DNA of 64,000 bases from Pseudarthrobacter defluvii (GTDB lineage: Bacteria; Actinomycetota; Actinomycetes; Actinomycetales; Micrococcaceae), in NCBI RefSeq assembly GCF_030816725.1, contig NZ_JAUSYG010000001.1, positions 1,054,001-1,118,000 of the forward strand, written 5' to 3'. Of this stretch, positions 35,165 to 43,637 are shown one piece after another. Below the pieces are notes generated by a model. It was not told where the DNA came from. It saw nothing but the letters and a program-made list of their open reading frames with translations, and did no database searches. Within the stretch, counting starts at the first letter, position 1; each line of letters starts with the position of its first letter. The position numbers were made by a program, and so were the translations under genes.

Positions 35165-35895
35165 ACACGACCCAGGGGACAGGCGGACAGGGCGCAGGCG
35201 GGCAGGGGACAGGTGCCCAGGGGGCAGGCGCCGCAAGTGCCCGGCCTGGCAAATCCGCGCGCGTGGTCATCGTCGATGACCACGCCATCTTCCGGTCCGG
35301 GCTGAAAGCTGACCTCGACGCCAGCATCGAGGTGGTGGGGGAGGCCGCCACGGTGGAGCAGGCCATCGCCGTGATCGCGGACCGGCGGCCCGACGTCGTC
35401 CTCCTGGACGTCCACCTGCCGGGCGGGCTGGGCGGCGGCGGCCGGGAAGTCATTGCCGGGTCCGCGGCATTGCTGTCCACCACCCGCTTCCTGGCCCTGA
35501 GCGTCTCCGATGCCGCCGAGGACGTGGTGGCCGTAATCCGCGCCGGTGCCCGCGGCTATGTCACCAAGACCATCTCCGGCGCCGAGATCACCGATGCGGT
35601 GTTCCGTGTGGCCGGCGGCGACGCGGTCTTCTCGCCCCGCCTTGCCGGGTTCGTCCTCGACGCCTTCGGCACTGCCCCCGCAGACATTGCCGATGACGAA
35701 CTGGACAAACTCTCCGCCCGCGAACTCGAGGTCATGCGCCTCATCGCCCGGGGCTACAGCTACAAGGAAGTGGCCAAGGAACTCTTCATCAGCATCAAGA
35801 CCGTGGAAACCCATGTGTCAGCCGTGCTGCGAAAGCTCCAGCTCTCCAGCCGCCACGAACTGACCAAGTGGGCCGCGGAGCGCCGCCTCCTCTAG
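35161..35895 (+). CDS. LuxR/NarL-family response regulator
   Basis: A 244-residue regulator: a Gly/Gln-rich N-terminus (about 1-30), a receiver domain with IVDDHAIF, phosphoacceptor Asp in VVLLDVHLPGG (about residue 82) and Lys in YVTKTISG, and a C-terminal LuxR helix-turn-helix LSARELEVMRLIARGYSYKEVAKELFISIKTVETHVS. Translationally coupled to the PspC-kinase gene. It probably controls the divergent PspC/LiaF-like operon. Confidence 0.93.
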   Translation: MNTTQGTGGQGAGGQGTGAQGAGAASARPGKSARVVIVDDHAIFRSGLKADLDASIEVVGEAATVEQAIAVIADRRPDVVLLDVHLPGGLGGGGREVIAGSAALLSTTRFLALSVSDAAEDVVAVIRAGARGYVTKTISGAEITDAVFRVAGGDAVFSPRLAGFVLDAFGTAPADIADDELDKLSARELEVMRLIARGYSYKEVAKELFISIKTVETHVSAVLRKLQLSSRHELTKWAAERRLL

Positions 35896-35902
35896 AACAG
35901 AG

Positions 35903-35961
35903 ATGCTCCATCAGTTGTGGTCCCTAAACAGTGCTGTTAGGGACCACAACTGATGGAGCAT
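35903..35961. terminator. Perfect 25-bp hairpin between convergent genes
   Basis: Arms 35903-35927 and 35937-35961 are exactly complementary over 25 bases with a 9-base loop (ACAGTGCTG). It lies between the response regulator stop and aspC. It is longer than ordinary terminators, is only moderately GC-rich (the arms have about 48% GC) and has no T-run on either side, so it may act as a two-way terminator or be a leftover of a small mobile repeat. Only one copy is seen in the window. Confidence 0.65.
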
Positions 35962-37196
35962 TGGAGGTTTGGGGCGTCTACTGCGCCTTGCCAAGGAAGT
36001 CCTGCAGGCCGCTGGACACCGGTGGCGAGGTCGTCGTCGCCCAGCGCGTAGGAGAGGCGCAGGAAGCCGGAGGGGCCGAAGGCCTCGCCCGGAACCACTG
36101 CCACCTCAACCTCGTCGAGGATCAGCGCGGCCAGCTCGGCGGAGGTCTGCGGGGTGGCCGTGCCGGACGCCGTCGGGAATTCCTTGCCCAGCAGCGCACG
36201 GACGTCCGCATACACGTAGAAGGCGCCCTTCGGTGTCGGGCATTCCACGCCTTCAATGGCGTTCAGGCCGGCCACGATGGCCTTGCGGCGGCGGTCGAAC
36301 GCCACCTTCATATCGTCGACGGCGGTCAGGGGACCGGACACGGCGGCGAGGGCGGCAATCTGCATGATGTTGGAAACGTTGGAGGTGGCGTGAGACTGCA
36401 GGTTGGTGGCCGCCTTGATGACGTCGGCAGGGCCGATCATCCAGCCCACGCGCCAGCCGGTCATGGCATAGGTCTTGGCGACGCCGTTGAGGATGACCAC
36501 CTTGTCGCCCAGCTCCGGGGCGGCCGTGGCGATGGAGGTGAAGGGGACGCCGTCGTAGGTCAGGTGCTCATAGATCTCATCCGTGACCACCCACAGGCCC
36601 TTGGCCGCGGCCCACTTGCCGATCTCCGCCACCTGCTCGGGGGAGTACACGGCACCCGTAGGGTTCGACGGCGAGACGAACAGCAGGATCTTGGTGCGGT
36701 CCGTGACGGCTGCTTCGAGCTGCTCGACGGTCACCAGGTAGTCCTGCTCCGGCCCGGCAAAAACCTCCACGGGGACGCCGCCGGCCAAGCGGATGGCTTC
36801 CGGGTAGGTGGTCCAAAAAGGGGAGGGCACGATGACTTCGTCGCCCGGATCCACCAGGGTTGCAAAGGTGTTGTACACGGCCTGCTTGCCGCCATTGGTC
36901 ATTAGCACCTGCGAGGGGTCAACCTGGTAGCCGGAATCACGCAGGGTCTTCTCGGCGATGGCCTTCTTCAGCTCCGGCAGTCCGCCCGCGGGGGAGTAGC
37001 GGTGGAACCTGGGCTGGCCCGCAGCCTCGATGGCCGCCTGGACGATGTAGTCCGGGGTGGGGAAGTCGGGTTCGCCCGCGCCGAAGCCAATAACCGGCCG
37101 GCCAGCTGCCTTCAGCGCCTTGGCCTTGGCATCAACGGCAAGGGTCGCGGATTCGGCAATTGCGGAAATGCGCTGGGAAACGCGGGCGGCAGACAT
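35937..37196 (-). CDS. aspC: Class I aspartate aminotransferase with frameshifted C-terminus
   Basis: A PLP-dependent aspartate:2-oxoglutarate aminotransferase of class Ib/gamma. [11 protein letters not shown] is the N-terminal substrate loop, [14 protein letters not shown] binds PLP, and [17 protein letters not shown] holds the PLP Lys (about residue 241). Length is 419, but the last residues after GDDDLATG are abnormal ([14 protein letters not shown]...). The neighbouring frame reads [13 protein letters not shown] and stops at 35978, which looks like the true family ending. A 1-base insertion or 2-base loss near 36017-36025 explains this. The catalytic core is intact. Confidence 0.88.
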   Translation of the reverse strand: MSAARVSQRISAIAESATLAVDAKAKALKAAGRPVIGFGAGEPDFPTPDYIVQAAIEAAGQPRFHRYSPAGGLPELKKAIAEKTLRDSGYQVDPSQVLMTNGGKQAVYNTFATLVDPGDEVIVPSPFWTTYPEAIRLAGGVPVEVFAGPEQDYLVTVEQLEAAVTDRTKILLFVSPSNPTGAVYSPEQVAEIGKWAAAKGLWVVTDEIYEHLTYDGVPFTSIATAAPELGDKVVILNGVAKTYAMTGWRVGWMIGPADVIKAATNLQSHATSNVSNIMQIAALAAVSGPLTAVDDMKVAFDRRRKAIVAGLNAIEGVECPTPKGAFYVYADVRALLGKEFPTASGTATPQTSAELAALILDEVEVAVVPGEAFGPSGFLRLSYALGDDDLATGVQRPAGLPWQGAVDAPNLQCSISCGP

Positions 37197-37356
37197 GGCA
37201 GGTCCGTTCTTCGCTTGCAGCCGGGAGGCTGGAATGTGGGATTCGACGAGTTCTACTCTATGCTGTTCACCGGACCCTCCGGGGTGCCGGTTCTGATTTA
37301 TGACTGCCCCGCGCAGCAGGTTTCAGGCCGGTGGTCGGGCGGGCCGGAAGGGCCGG

Positions 37357-37386
37357 TTTTACCTACGCGGAGTTCTTGCGTAGACT
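37357..37386 (+). promoter_or_regulatory. Promoter upstream of tRNA-Trp
   Basis: TTTTAC (37357-37362), 18-base spacer, TAGACT (37381-37386). The start would fall near 37393, about 80 bases before the tRNA; the transcript could continue into secE and nusG. Confidence 0.5.
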
Positions 37387-37471
37387 GGTTCACCGGTGTT
37401 GAAACACGGATGATGGCGTGCGCCCCAGTTCAAGCTGGTGTTGGGTCGTCAAAGAGTGGCTTTCACTCCAT

Positions 37472-37544
37472 AGGGTAGTGGCGCAATTGGTAGCGCAGCG
37501 GTCTCCAAAACCGCAGGTTGCAGGTTCGAGTCCTGTCTGCCCTG
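37472..37544 (+). tRNA. trnW: tRNA-Trp (CCA anticodon)
   Basis: 73 bases fold as a tRNA: acceptor AGGGTAG pairs with CTGCCCT (37537-37543), anticodon stem GCGGT/ACCGC encloses loop CTCCAAA with anticodon CCA at 37505-37507, and GGTTCGAGTCC is the T arm. The 3' CCA is not encoded. tRNA-Trp upstream of secE-nusG is the standard actinobacterial order. Confidence 0.96.
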
Positions 37545-37626
37545 CGCAAGCTGTTCCGGGCGAGAGCCCGGGGCAGGCGCAGCAACCATGGTTCTGATCA
37601 GGGCCGGGTAATCCACCATTGCAAAG

Positions 37627-37911
37627 ATGAGCGAGGACCAGGTGACCGAAACAGCTGCCAGCAGCTCCAAGGGCCGCCCAGCTAAGAAGGAAGCCAAGGC
37701 AAACTTCTTCGCCCGCATTGCACTCTTTGTCCGCCAGATCATCGGCGAACTGAAGAAGGTCGTTGCCCCCACCCGCAAGGAACTGATCAACTACACGCTC
37801 GTGGTGCTGGTGTTCGTGGCCATCATGATGGTCATCGTCAGCCTGCTGGACATAGGTTTCGGAACCGCTGTCAGCTGGATCTTCGGCGGTACCGGCTCCA
37901 AGGACAGCTAA
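37627..37911 (+). CDS. secE: Preprotein translocase subunit SecE
   Basis: A 94-residue single-span SecE. The conserved amphipathic helix FVRQIIGELKKVVAPTRKELINY (about 40-62) that clamps SecY precedes the transmembrane helix TLVVLVFVAIMMVIVSLLDIG. The N-terminal 30 residues are hydrophilic. It lies 82 bases after tRNA-Trp and is followed by nusG. Confidence 0.96.
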   Translation: MSEDQVTETAASSSKGRPAKKEAKANFFARIALFVRQIIGELKKVVAPTRKELINYTLVVLVFVAIMMVIVSLLDIGFGTAVSWIFGGTGSKDS

Positions 37912-38026
37912 GGCTGCACGGTCCGCAGGCCGCGTGTTCCGCCCGGGAAAACCGGAAGGATGCACCGGCGTGCGGAATTGAGCCATTTAAATAGGCATGT
38001 TAGGCAATGAGGAAGCAGGAGACCAA

Positions 38027-38839
38027 GTGTCTGAGCAGGAGCTCGAGGTAACCGAGACTGGGCTGGAAGAATCCCCGGACGTCACGGCAGAAGCCGGCGA
38101 AGAGTCCGAGGTTGAGTCCTCCGCGCCCGAATCCGACGACGCCGCCTCCGACGTTGCCGACGCAGACGCTGCCGACGCTTCAGAAGCCGGCGACGAAGAG
38201 ACCGACGCCCTTGCCGCCGCGGCAGCCACTGCAGCTGCGGATCCCGCCGAGGAGTTCAAGGCCAAGCTGCGCCGCCAGGAAGGTGACTGGTACGTCATCC
38301 ACTCCTACGCCGGTTACGAAAACCGCGTGAAGGCCAACCTTGAAACCCGCATCCAGACCCTGGACATGGAAGATTACATCTTCGAAATCCAGGTGCCCAT
38401 GGAAGAGGTCGTGGAGATCAAGAACGCCCAGCGCAAGGTGATCAACCGCGTCCGCATCCCCGGCTACGTCCTGGTCCGCATGGACCTGACCGACGCTTCC
38501 TGGGGCGCCGTCCGTCACACCCCCGGCGTCACCGGCTTCGTGGGCAACGCCCACAACCCGGTTCCGCTGCGCCTGGACGAGGTCTTCTCCATGCTCGCCC
38601 CTGTCTTCGAGGAAGAGCAGGCCGAGAAGGGCAAGCCGGTCAACAAGCAGAACCAGACCCCCGTGGCCGTGGACTTCGAGGTCGGCGAGTCCGTCATCGT
38701 CAAGGAGGGCCCGTTCGAGACCCTCCCCGCCACGATCTCCGAGATCAAGCCCGAGTCCCAGACCCTCGTGGTGCTGGTCTCCATCTTCGAGCGCGAAACG
38801 CCCGTCACCCTGGCGTTCAACCAGGTCACCAAGATCTGA
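38027..38839 (+). CDS. nusG: Transcription termination/antitermination factor NusG
   Basis: NusG binds RNA polymerase and links it to Rho and the ribosome. The 270-residue form has an acidic Ala/Glu/Asp-rich N-terminal extension of about 80 residues, an NGN domain (about 88-200, [19 protein letters not shown] and IPGYVLVRM) and a C-terminal KOW domain ([19 protein letters not shown]). I chose GTG at 38027 because AGGAG lies 6 bases before it; the in-frame ATG at 37997 lacks a ribosome site. The long acidic extension is usual in actinobacteria. Confidence 0.93.
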   Translation: MSEQELEVTETGLEESPDVTAEAGEESEVESSAPESDDAASDVADADAADASEAGDEETDALAAAAATAAADPAEEFKAKLRRQEGDWYVIHSYAGYENRVKANLETRIQTLDMEDYIFEIQVPMEEVVEIKNAQRKVINRVRIPGYVLVRMDLTDASWGAVRHTPGVTGFVGNAHNPVPLRLDEVFSMLAPVFEEEQAEKGKPVNKQNQTPVAVDFEVGESVIVKEGPFETLPATISEIKPESQTLVVLVSIFERETPVTLAFNQVTKI

Positions 38840-38852
38840 GAATCCTAGAATT

Positions 38853-38887
38853 CGTTCCGGCGCCGCCCGCTTAGCGGCACCGGAACG
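38853..38887 (+). other. Hairpin in the nusG-rplK gap
   Basis: CGTTCCGG (38853-38860) pairs with CCGGAACG (38880-38887), with further GC pairs inside; a second GC stem follows at about 38891-38915 and ends in AAAAA. No T-run, so not an ordinary terminator; possibly an mRNA structure that insulates rplK from nusG. Confidence 0.4.
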
Positions 38888-38967
38888 GCCGGCCGCCTTG
38901 CCATGGCGGCCAAAAACCTGAGGCACGCTCCTGTGCCCCAGAACGTTATTGAGAGAAGGACCCTACA

Positions 38968-39399
38968 TTGGCTCCCAAGAAGAAGGTCACCGGCCTCATC
39001 AAGCTGCAGATCCAGGCAGGTGCCGCCAACCCGGCCCCGCCGATCGGTCCTGCGCTTGGCCAGCACGGTGTCAACATCATGGAATTCTGCAAGGCGTACA
39101 ACGCTGCGACGGAAGCCCAGCGCGGAAACGTCATCCCCGTGGAAATCACGGTCTACGAGGACCGTTCCTTCACGTTCATCACCAAGACCCCGCCGGCCGC
39201 AGAGCTCATCAAGAAGGCTGCAGGCGTTGCCAAGGGTTCATCCACCCCGCACACCGTCAAGGTTGCCAAGCTGACCCAGGCCCAGGTCAACGAGATCGCC
39301 TCCACCAAGATGGAAGACCTCAACGCCACCAGCCTCGAAGGCGCAGCGAAGATCATCGCCGGCACCGCCCGCTCCATGGGCATCACCGTCGAGGGCTAA
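38968..39399 (+). CDS. rplK: Ribosomal protein L11
   Basis: L11 of the large subunit, part of the GTPase-associated centre. 143 residues, starting at TTG after [43 protein letters not shown] is cut by the proline-rich hinge (thiostrepton contact PPIGPALG), and the C-terminal rRNA-binding domain has [26 protein letters not shown]. Family-standard length. Confidence 0.98.
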
Positions 39400-39581
39400 T
39401 ACCCCATACCGCTGTCCAGCGCCGGAGTAATTGACGACGACGGGCGGCACCGCCGGGGTACCGGCACCAAAGAAAATTCAAGCGTTGGCCATCTCGGGCC
39501 GGATAACGAGCCGGATTGGCCGACTGTGGCAGGGCCCAGCGCGGTCCGCAGACCACAACTGCACAAGGAGAAATAAGCAGC

Positions 39582-40289
39582 ATGGCAAAGCGCAGCAAAG
39601 CATATGAGGCAGCAGCCGCCAAGATCGACGCGGAGAAGCACTACGCACCGTTCGAGGCAATAACGCTGGCCAAGGACACCAACCCGTCCAAGTTCGACGC
39701 TACCGTTGAGGTCGCCTTCCGCCTCGGCGTCGATCCCCGCAAGGCTGACCAGATGGTCCGCGGCACGGTCAACCTGCCGCACGGCACCGGTAAGACCGCC
39801 CGCGTCCTGGTTTTCGCCACCGGCGACAAGGCTGAGGCCGCAATCGCAGCCGGCGCCGACTTCGTTGGTTCCGATGACCTGATCGAACGGATCGCCGGCG
39901 GCTGGACCGACTTCGACGCCGCCGTTGCCACCCCTGACCTCATGGGCAAGGTTGGCCGCCTCGGTAAGGTCCTGGGCCCGCGTAACCTGATGCCGAACCC
40001 AAAGACGGGCACCGTGACCCCTGACGTCACCAAGGCCGTCAACGACATCAAGGGTGGCAAGATCGACTTCCGCGTCGACAAGCACTCCAACCTGCACTTC
40101 ATCATCGGCAAGGTTTCCTTCGACGCCGTGAAGCTGGCCGAGAACTACGCAGCCGCCCTGGAAGAGGTTCTTCGCCTCAAGCCGTCCGCTGCCAAGGGCC
40201 GCTACATCCAGAAGGCCACCGTGGCCACCACGTTCGGCCCGGGCATCTCCGTTGACCCCAACGTCACCAAGGTGCTCACCGAGGCGTAG
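39582..40289 (+). CDS. rplA: Ribosomal protein L1
   Basis: L1 forms the mobile L1 stalk near the E site and often represses its own operon. 235 residues from the ATG at 39582 ([15 protein letters not shown]), preceded by AAGGAGA. Signatures [17 protein letters not shown] and [18 protein letters not shown] are intact. The 182-base spacer from rplK is unusually long for this pair and has repeated GGCC/CCGG elements that could form an L1-binding leader. Confidence 0.97.
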   Translation: MAKRSKAYEAAAAKIDAEKHYAPFEAITLAKDTNPSKFDATVEVAFRLGVDPRKADQMVRGTVNLPHGTGKTARVLVFATGDKAEAAIAAGADFVGSDDLIERIAGGWTDFDAAVATPDLMGKVGRLGKVLGPRNLMPNPKTGTVTPDVTKAVNDIKGGKIDFRVDKHSNLHFIIGKVSFDAVKLAENYAAALEEVLRLKPSAAKGRYIQKATVATTFGPGISVDPNVTKVLTEA

Positions 40290-40332
40290 TCCTTGATTGA
40301 AGTTCCTGCCCCGGACTGATTCCGGAGCACCC

Positions 40333-40374
40333 AAAGACCGCCCCGGCGCATTGCGCCGGGGCGGTCTTTTTGCC
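40333..40374 (+). terminator. Rho-independent terminator after rplA
   Basis: Arms 40333-40349 and 40353-40369 (17 bp, GC-rich core, 3-base loop) are followed by T residues to 40371. Ends the rplK-rplA transcript. Confidence 0.92.
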
Positions 40375-40398
40375 GGTGGACTTGTGCCACCGGTTGCC

Positions 40399-40404
40399 TA
40401 AGCT
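40399..40404 (+). promoter_or_regulatory. TAAGCT -10 box, leaderless start of first GNAT gene
   Basis: TAAGCT, 6 bases, then ATG at 40411; no Shine-Dalgarno sequence. Confidence 0.45.
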
Positions 40405-40410
40405 TGCTGC

Positions 40411-41541
40411 ATGGGCCAACCGGGGCAAACTGATCCCTTACCTGCGCCGACACCTGATGACGTCGCGATTGCCGCCGTCGTCCTTCCGCCGCGGGGTGGC
40501 CGCGACGGGAGTAACGACGTGGGGCTGCCTGCGGAATTCCATGAATGCCAGGCCATGAAGGAAGCAGAGGCACTGGCTGTGTGGGGGAACCTGCAGTGGT
40601 GCCTTACGCCCGCCGAGGCGCTGGAATACTGGCGCGGCGACGCGTACGAGCAGCGGCAGCTGTTCCTGGCCCGGATCGCGGGGGAGCCGGCGGGGCTGTG
40701 TTCGGTGACACTTCCCTTGCGCGAGAATGTGGCCACGGCAGGCATTGACGTCCTGGTCGTTCCCCGCTGGCGGCGCAGGGGAGTGGGGCGTTCCCTCCTG
40801 AAGCACGCCGAAGCGGTGGCATGGACACGCGGCCGGACGTCCCTCGATTCCTTCCATGAAGTGCCGCTCAGTGCCCTGCCTGGGGAGGGCCGCGTGGTCG
40901 CCGCCAAGTCCGGCGCGGGGGTCCTGCCGCTCGATGACCCGGCCACCGCGTTCGCCGTCGCCGCTGGCTATGAGCTGGAGCAGGTGAAGCGGTCCAGCCG
41001 CCTTGCCGTGCCGGTCCCCGAGGACCTCCTCACAGGGCTTGCGACTGACGCACGCGCACTGTCGGGGGACTACGTCCTGACGGCGTGGGACGAGCACTGC
41101 CCGGAAGAGCTCGTAGCCGCCTATGCCGGGCTGCGGGCGCGGATGAGTACCGATGCCCCCACTGCCGGGATGGACTGGGAGCGCGAGGACTGGGACGTTG
41201 CCAGGGTCCGGGACGACGAACAACGGCAGGTCCGCAGCGGTGTGCAGTCCTGTGTGGCAACGGCGTTGTACAGGCCCACAGGTGAACTGGTGGCCTATAC
41301 CGTCCTGGCCTGGCGCCCGCAGTTGCCGGAGTCGTTGGTCCAGCAGGACACACTGGTGGCGGGCGGGCACCGGGGCCACCGGCTGGGCATGCTGATCAAG
41401 GCGGCCAACCTCCGCCGGGTCCAGGACAGGTGGCCGTCGGCACGCTCGGTCCTGACATGGAATGCCAGCGAAAACCAGCATATGCTGGCGATAAATACCG
41501 CACTTGGATTCAGGCCTGCTGGCTATGAAGGTGAGTGGTAG
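40411..41541 (+). CDS. Tandem-GNAT-domain acetyltransferase, copy 1
   Basis: A 376-residue protein with two GNAT domains. The first keeps a good acetyl-CoA loop (VVPRWRRRGVGRSLLKHAE, about residues 113-131); the second ends QQDTLVAGGHRGHRLGMLIKAANL and TWNASENQHMLAINTALGF. The domain pair resembles MshD/Eis-like two-domain acetyltransferases. It and the next gene are paralogues lying in tandem between rplA and rplJ. Substrate unknown. Confidence 0.85.
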   Translation: MGQPGQTDPLPAPTPDDVAIAAVVLPPRGGRDGSNDVGLPAEFHECQAMKEAEALAVWGNLQWCLTPAEALEYWRGDAYEQRQLFLARIAGEPAGLCSVTLPLRENVATAGIDVLVVPRWRRRGVGRSLLKHAEAVAWTRGRTSLDSFHEVPLSALPGEGRVVAAKSGAGVLPLDDPATAFAVAAGYELEQVKRSSRLAVPVPEDLLTGLATDARALSGDYVLTAWDEHCPEELVAAYAGLRARMSTDAPTAGMDWEREDWDVARVRDDEQRQVRSGVQSCVATALYRPTGELVAYTVLAWRPQLPESLVQQDTLVAGGHRGHRLGMLIKAANLRRVQDRWPSARSVLTWNASENQHMLAINTALGFRPAGYEGEW

Positions 41542-41563
41542 AAACGGCTGGGATGATGCCCGA

Positions 41564-42682
41564 ATGGCAATAGACGTTAAGATCGAGCAGCTCTGGATCC
41601 CCGACTCACTGGATACCCCGGACGCCGCAGACTTCCTGGCCGCCGTGGAAGTGGGGCGCAAAGTGCGGATGCAGACCTGGGGCAGTGACGATCTTGCCTA
41701 CGGGCCGCTCGAGAAACTGCTGGAGTTCGCGGACCCGTATGAGCGCCAGCTGATTCTCGTGGCGAAGGTGGACGGTGCAATCGTCGGCACCGTGGACATT
41801 GCGCTGCCTCTGACTGACCATCTGGACCTTGCCGAGCTCACCCTGGACATCCTTCCGGATTTCCAGCGGCAGGGGGTGGGCCGGCGCCTGCTGGAGGCGG
41901 CCGAACAGCTGGCCCGGGGGGAGGGCCGCACCATGATCCTGGTGGACACGAACCACCCCGGCGCGTCGCTGCACGAATTCGAACGCGCCCAGCTGGTCCC
42001 GGGCACGGGGCAAGGCTTCGTGCCCCTGGAGAGCCGGGAGGTGGAGTTCGCCCAGAAGACCGGGTACACCCTCCAGCACATCGAGCAGTTCAGCTCGTGC
42101 GCCCTGCCGCTGGACTCCAAGGTGGTGGCCGAGCTGCAGGCTGAGGCGGATGCAGCCAACAACGGGCGCTACCGGCTGCACCACTGGACCGACCGCTGCC
42201 CGGACGGCTGGCTGGAGGCGGTGGCTGCGCTGGAGAACCAGGCGGGGGCCGACGTCGACGCTTCCTTGGATCCGCCGGTTGAGCAGGAGCTGGTGTTCGA
42301 CGGCGGCATCCTCCGTGAGGCCGAGGAAGTGGCCATCGCGCAGGGCCGGCGGACAGTGGTCACCGCCGTGGAGCATATTGCCACCGGCTCGCTCGTGGGA
42401 TTGACGACGATCACGGTGTTGGCACACCGGACAGACGTTGTGTTCCAGGACGACACCCTGGTCCTGCAGGAACACCGCGGCAACAAACTGGGCCTCCTGA
42501 TCAAGGTGGCCAACATGGAACGGCTCAGCGAGCAGTTCCCGGATGCGCGCATCATCTACACGTGGAACGCGCCCGAGAACCGGTACCTTCTGACCGTGAA
42601 CAAGCAGCTGGGGTTCCAGACGGCCGGGGTCACGGGTATCTGGCAAAAAGAGCTTCCCTCGCTGCATGCCAGCACCAGTTGA
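41564..42682 (+). CDS. Tandem-GNAT-domain acetyltransferase, copy 2
   Basis: 372 residues, paralogous to the gene before it. The first domain has ILPDFQRQGVGRRLLEAAEQLARGEG with a complete acetyl-CoA loop; the second has LQEHRGNKLGLLIKVANM and TWNAPENRYLLTVNKQLGF. The ATG at 41564 gives an N-terminus that aligns with copy 1. It starts 22 bases after copy 1 and is probably cotranscribed. Confidence 0.85.
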   Translation: MAIDVKIEQLWIPDSLDTPDAADFLAAVEVGRKVRMQTWGSDDLAYGPLEKLLEFADPYERQLILVAKVDGAIVGTVDIALPLTDHLDLAELTLDILPDFQRQGVGRRLLEAAEQLARGEGRTMILVDTNHPGASLHEFERAQLVPGTGQGFVPLESREVEFAQKTGYTLQHIEQFSSCALPLDSKVVAELQAEADAANNGRYRLHHWTDRCPDGWLEAVAALENQAGADVDASLDPPVEQELVFDGGILREAEEVAIAQGRRTVVTAVEHIATGSLVGLTTITVLAHRTDVVFQDDTLVLQEHRGNKLGLLIKVANMERLSEQFPDARIIYTWNAPENRYLLTVNKQLGFQTAGVTGIWQKELPSLHASTS

Positions 42683-42690
42683 CTCCCGAT

Positions 42691-42720
42691 TTGGTGGACT
42701 GGCGGCGCCTCGCGTAAGCT
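42691..42720 (+). promoter_or_regulatory. Promoter of rplJ-rplL
   Basis: TTGGTG (42691-42696), 18-base spacer, TAAGCT (42715-42720). The inferred transcript start near 42727 leaves a leader of about 250 bases before rplJ. Confidence 0.55.
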
Positions 42721-42726
42721 GGAAGC

Positions 42727-42920
42727 ACCAAAGACCGTCGGTTGTTGGAAATCCACTCTCCTGAACATGGCTCAACTCTGCAGTTGTGCGCTGGGGACCA
42801 CAGTGGCTTTCCGGACGAAGGACCCTCAACGCAGGGCGGCCGGCGCAGGTGAACGAAGCAACGCTCCACGGTATGACCGTGTTGAGCCAAGCCCCGTGCA
42901 TCTGCGCGGGGCGTTTTTAG
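42727..42920 (+). ncRNA. rplJ (L10) leader RNA with internal hairpin
   Basis: The untranslated region before rplJ has several complementary segments (for example CCACGGTATGACCGTG) and ends in a GC hairpin GCCCCG/CGGGGC (42891-42896 with 42907-42912) followed by GTTTTTAG. This has the form of the L10 leader, which binds L10-(L7/L12)4 and represses its own operon; the terminal hairpin with T-run could act as an attenuator. Assignment as L10 leader is by position and layout. Confidence 0.6.
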
Positions 42921-42978
42921 TTTTAGCTCTCTTGAGCGGGGACCGTCGAATACCGGCACTATCCCCGGAAGGAGGGTT

Positions 42979-43560
42979 ATGGCAACGCCTACCAAGGTTT
43001 CAGCAGTAGCTGAGATCACTAACGATTTCAAGGAATCGAACGCCGCTGTCCTGACCGAATACCGCGGGCTCACCGTTGCACAGCTCAAGCAGCTGCGTGT
43101 TTCTCTCGGCCAGGACACCAAGTTCGCGGTCGTCAAGAACACCCTGACCGCCATTGCAGCCAAGGAAGCCGGCGTCGAAGCATTCGACGGCCAGCTTGCC
43201 GGCCCCACTGCAATTGCGTTCATCAAGGGTGACGCAGTTGCCGCTGCCAAGAGCCTGACGGATTTTGCCAAGGCCAACAAGCAGCTGGTCATCAAGACCG
43301 GTTACTTTGAGGGCAAGGCGCTGGACGCCACCGAGGTTGCCGCACTGGCTGCCCTCGAGTCCCGCGAGCTGCAGCTCGCCAAGGTTGCAGGCGTCCTCAA
43401 GGCACCTGCCGCCGCAGCTGCACGCATCATCGACGCACTGCGCCTCAAGCTTGAAGAAGAGAACGGTGCACCGGCAGCTGCCGAAGCGCCCGCCGCTGAA
43501 GAAGCTCCCGCCGCCGAAGCTGAAGCTGCCGCTGAAGCTCCTGCTGCCGAAGAGAACTAA
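42979..43560 (+). CDS. rplJ: Ribosomal protein L10
   Basis: L10 anchors L7/L12 dimers to the ribosomal stalk. 193 residues; N-terminal rRNA-binding domain with [19 protein letters not shown] and [17 protein letters not shown], and a C-terminal helix that carries L7/L12. The last 35 residues form an Ala/Glu/Pro-rich tail ([18 protein letters not shown]) typical of actinobacterial L10. GGAGGG precedes the ATG. Confidence 0.97.
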   Translation: MATPTKVSAVAEITNDFKESNAAVLTEYRGLTVAQLKQLRVSLGQDTKFAVVKNTLTAIAAKEAGVEAFDGQLAGPTAIAFIKGDAVAAAKSLTDFAKANKQLVIKTGYFEGKALDATEVAALAALESRELQLAKVAGVLKAPAAAAARIIDALRLKLEEENGAPAAAEAPAAEEAPAAEAEAAAEAPAAEEN

Positions 43561-43637
43561 TTCTCTTACCCCCACCAGACTCCGGTGTCAGCCCGGCCCC
43601 GTGCCGTTCGGACACCACAACAGGAAGGACGCCAACC

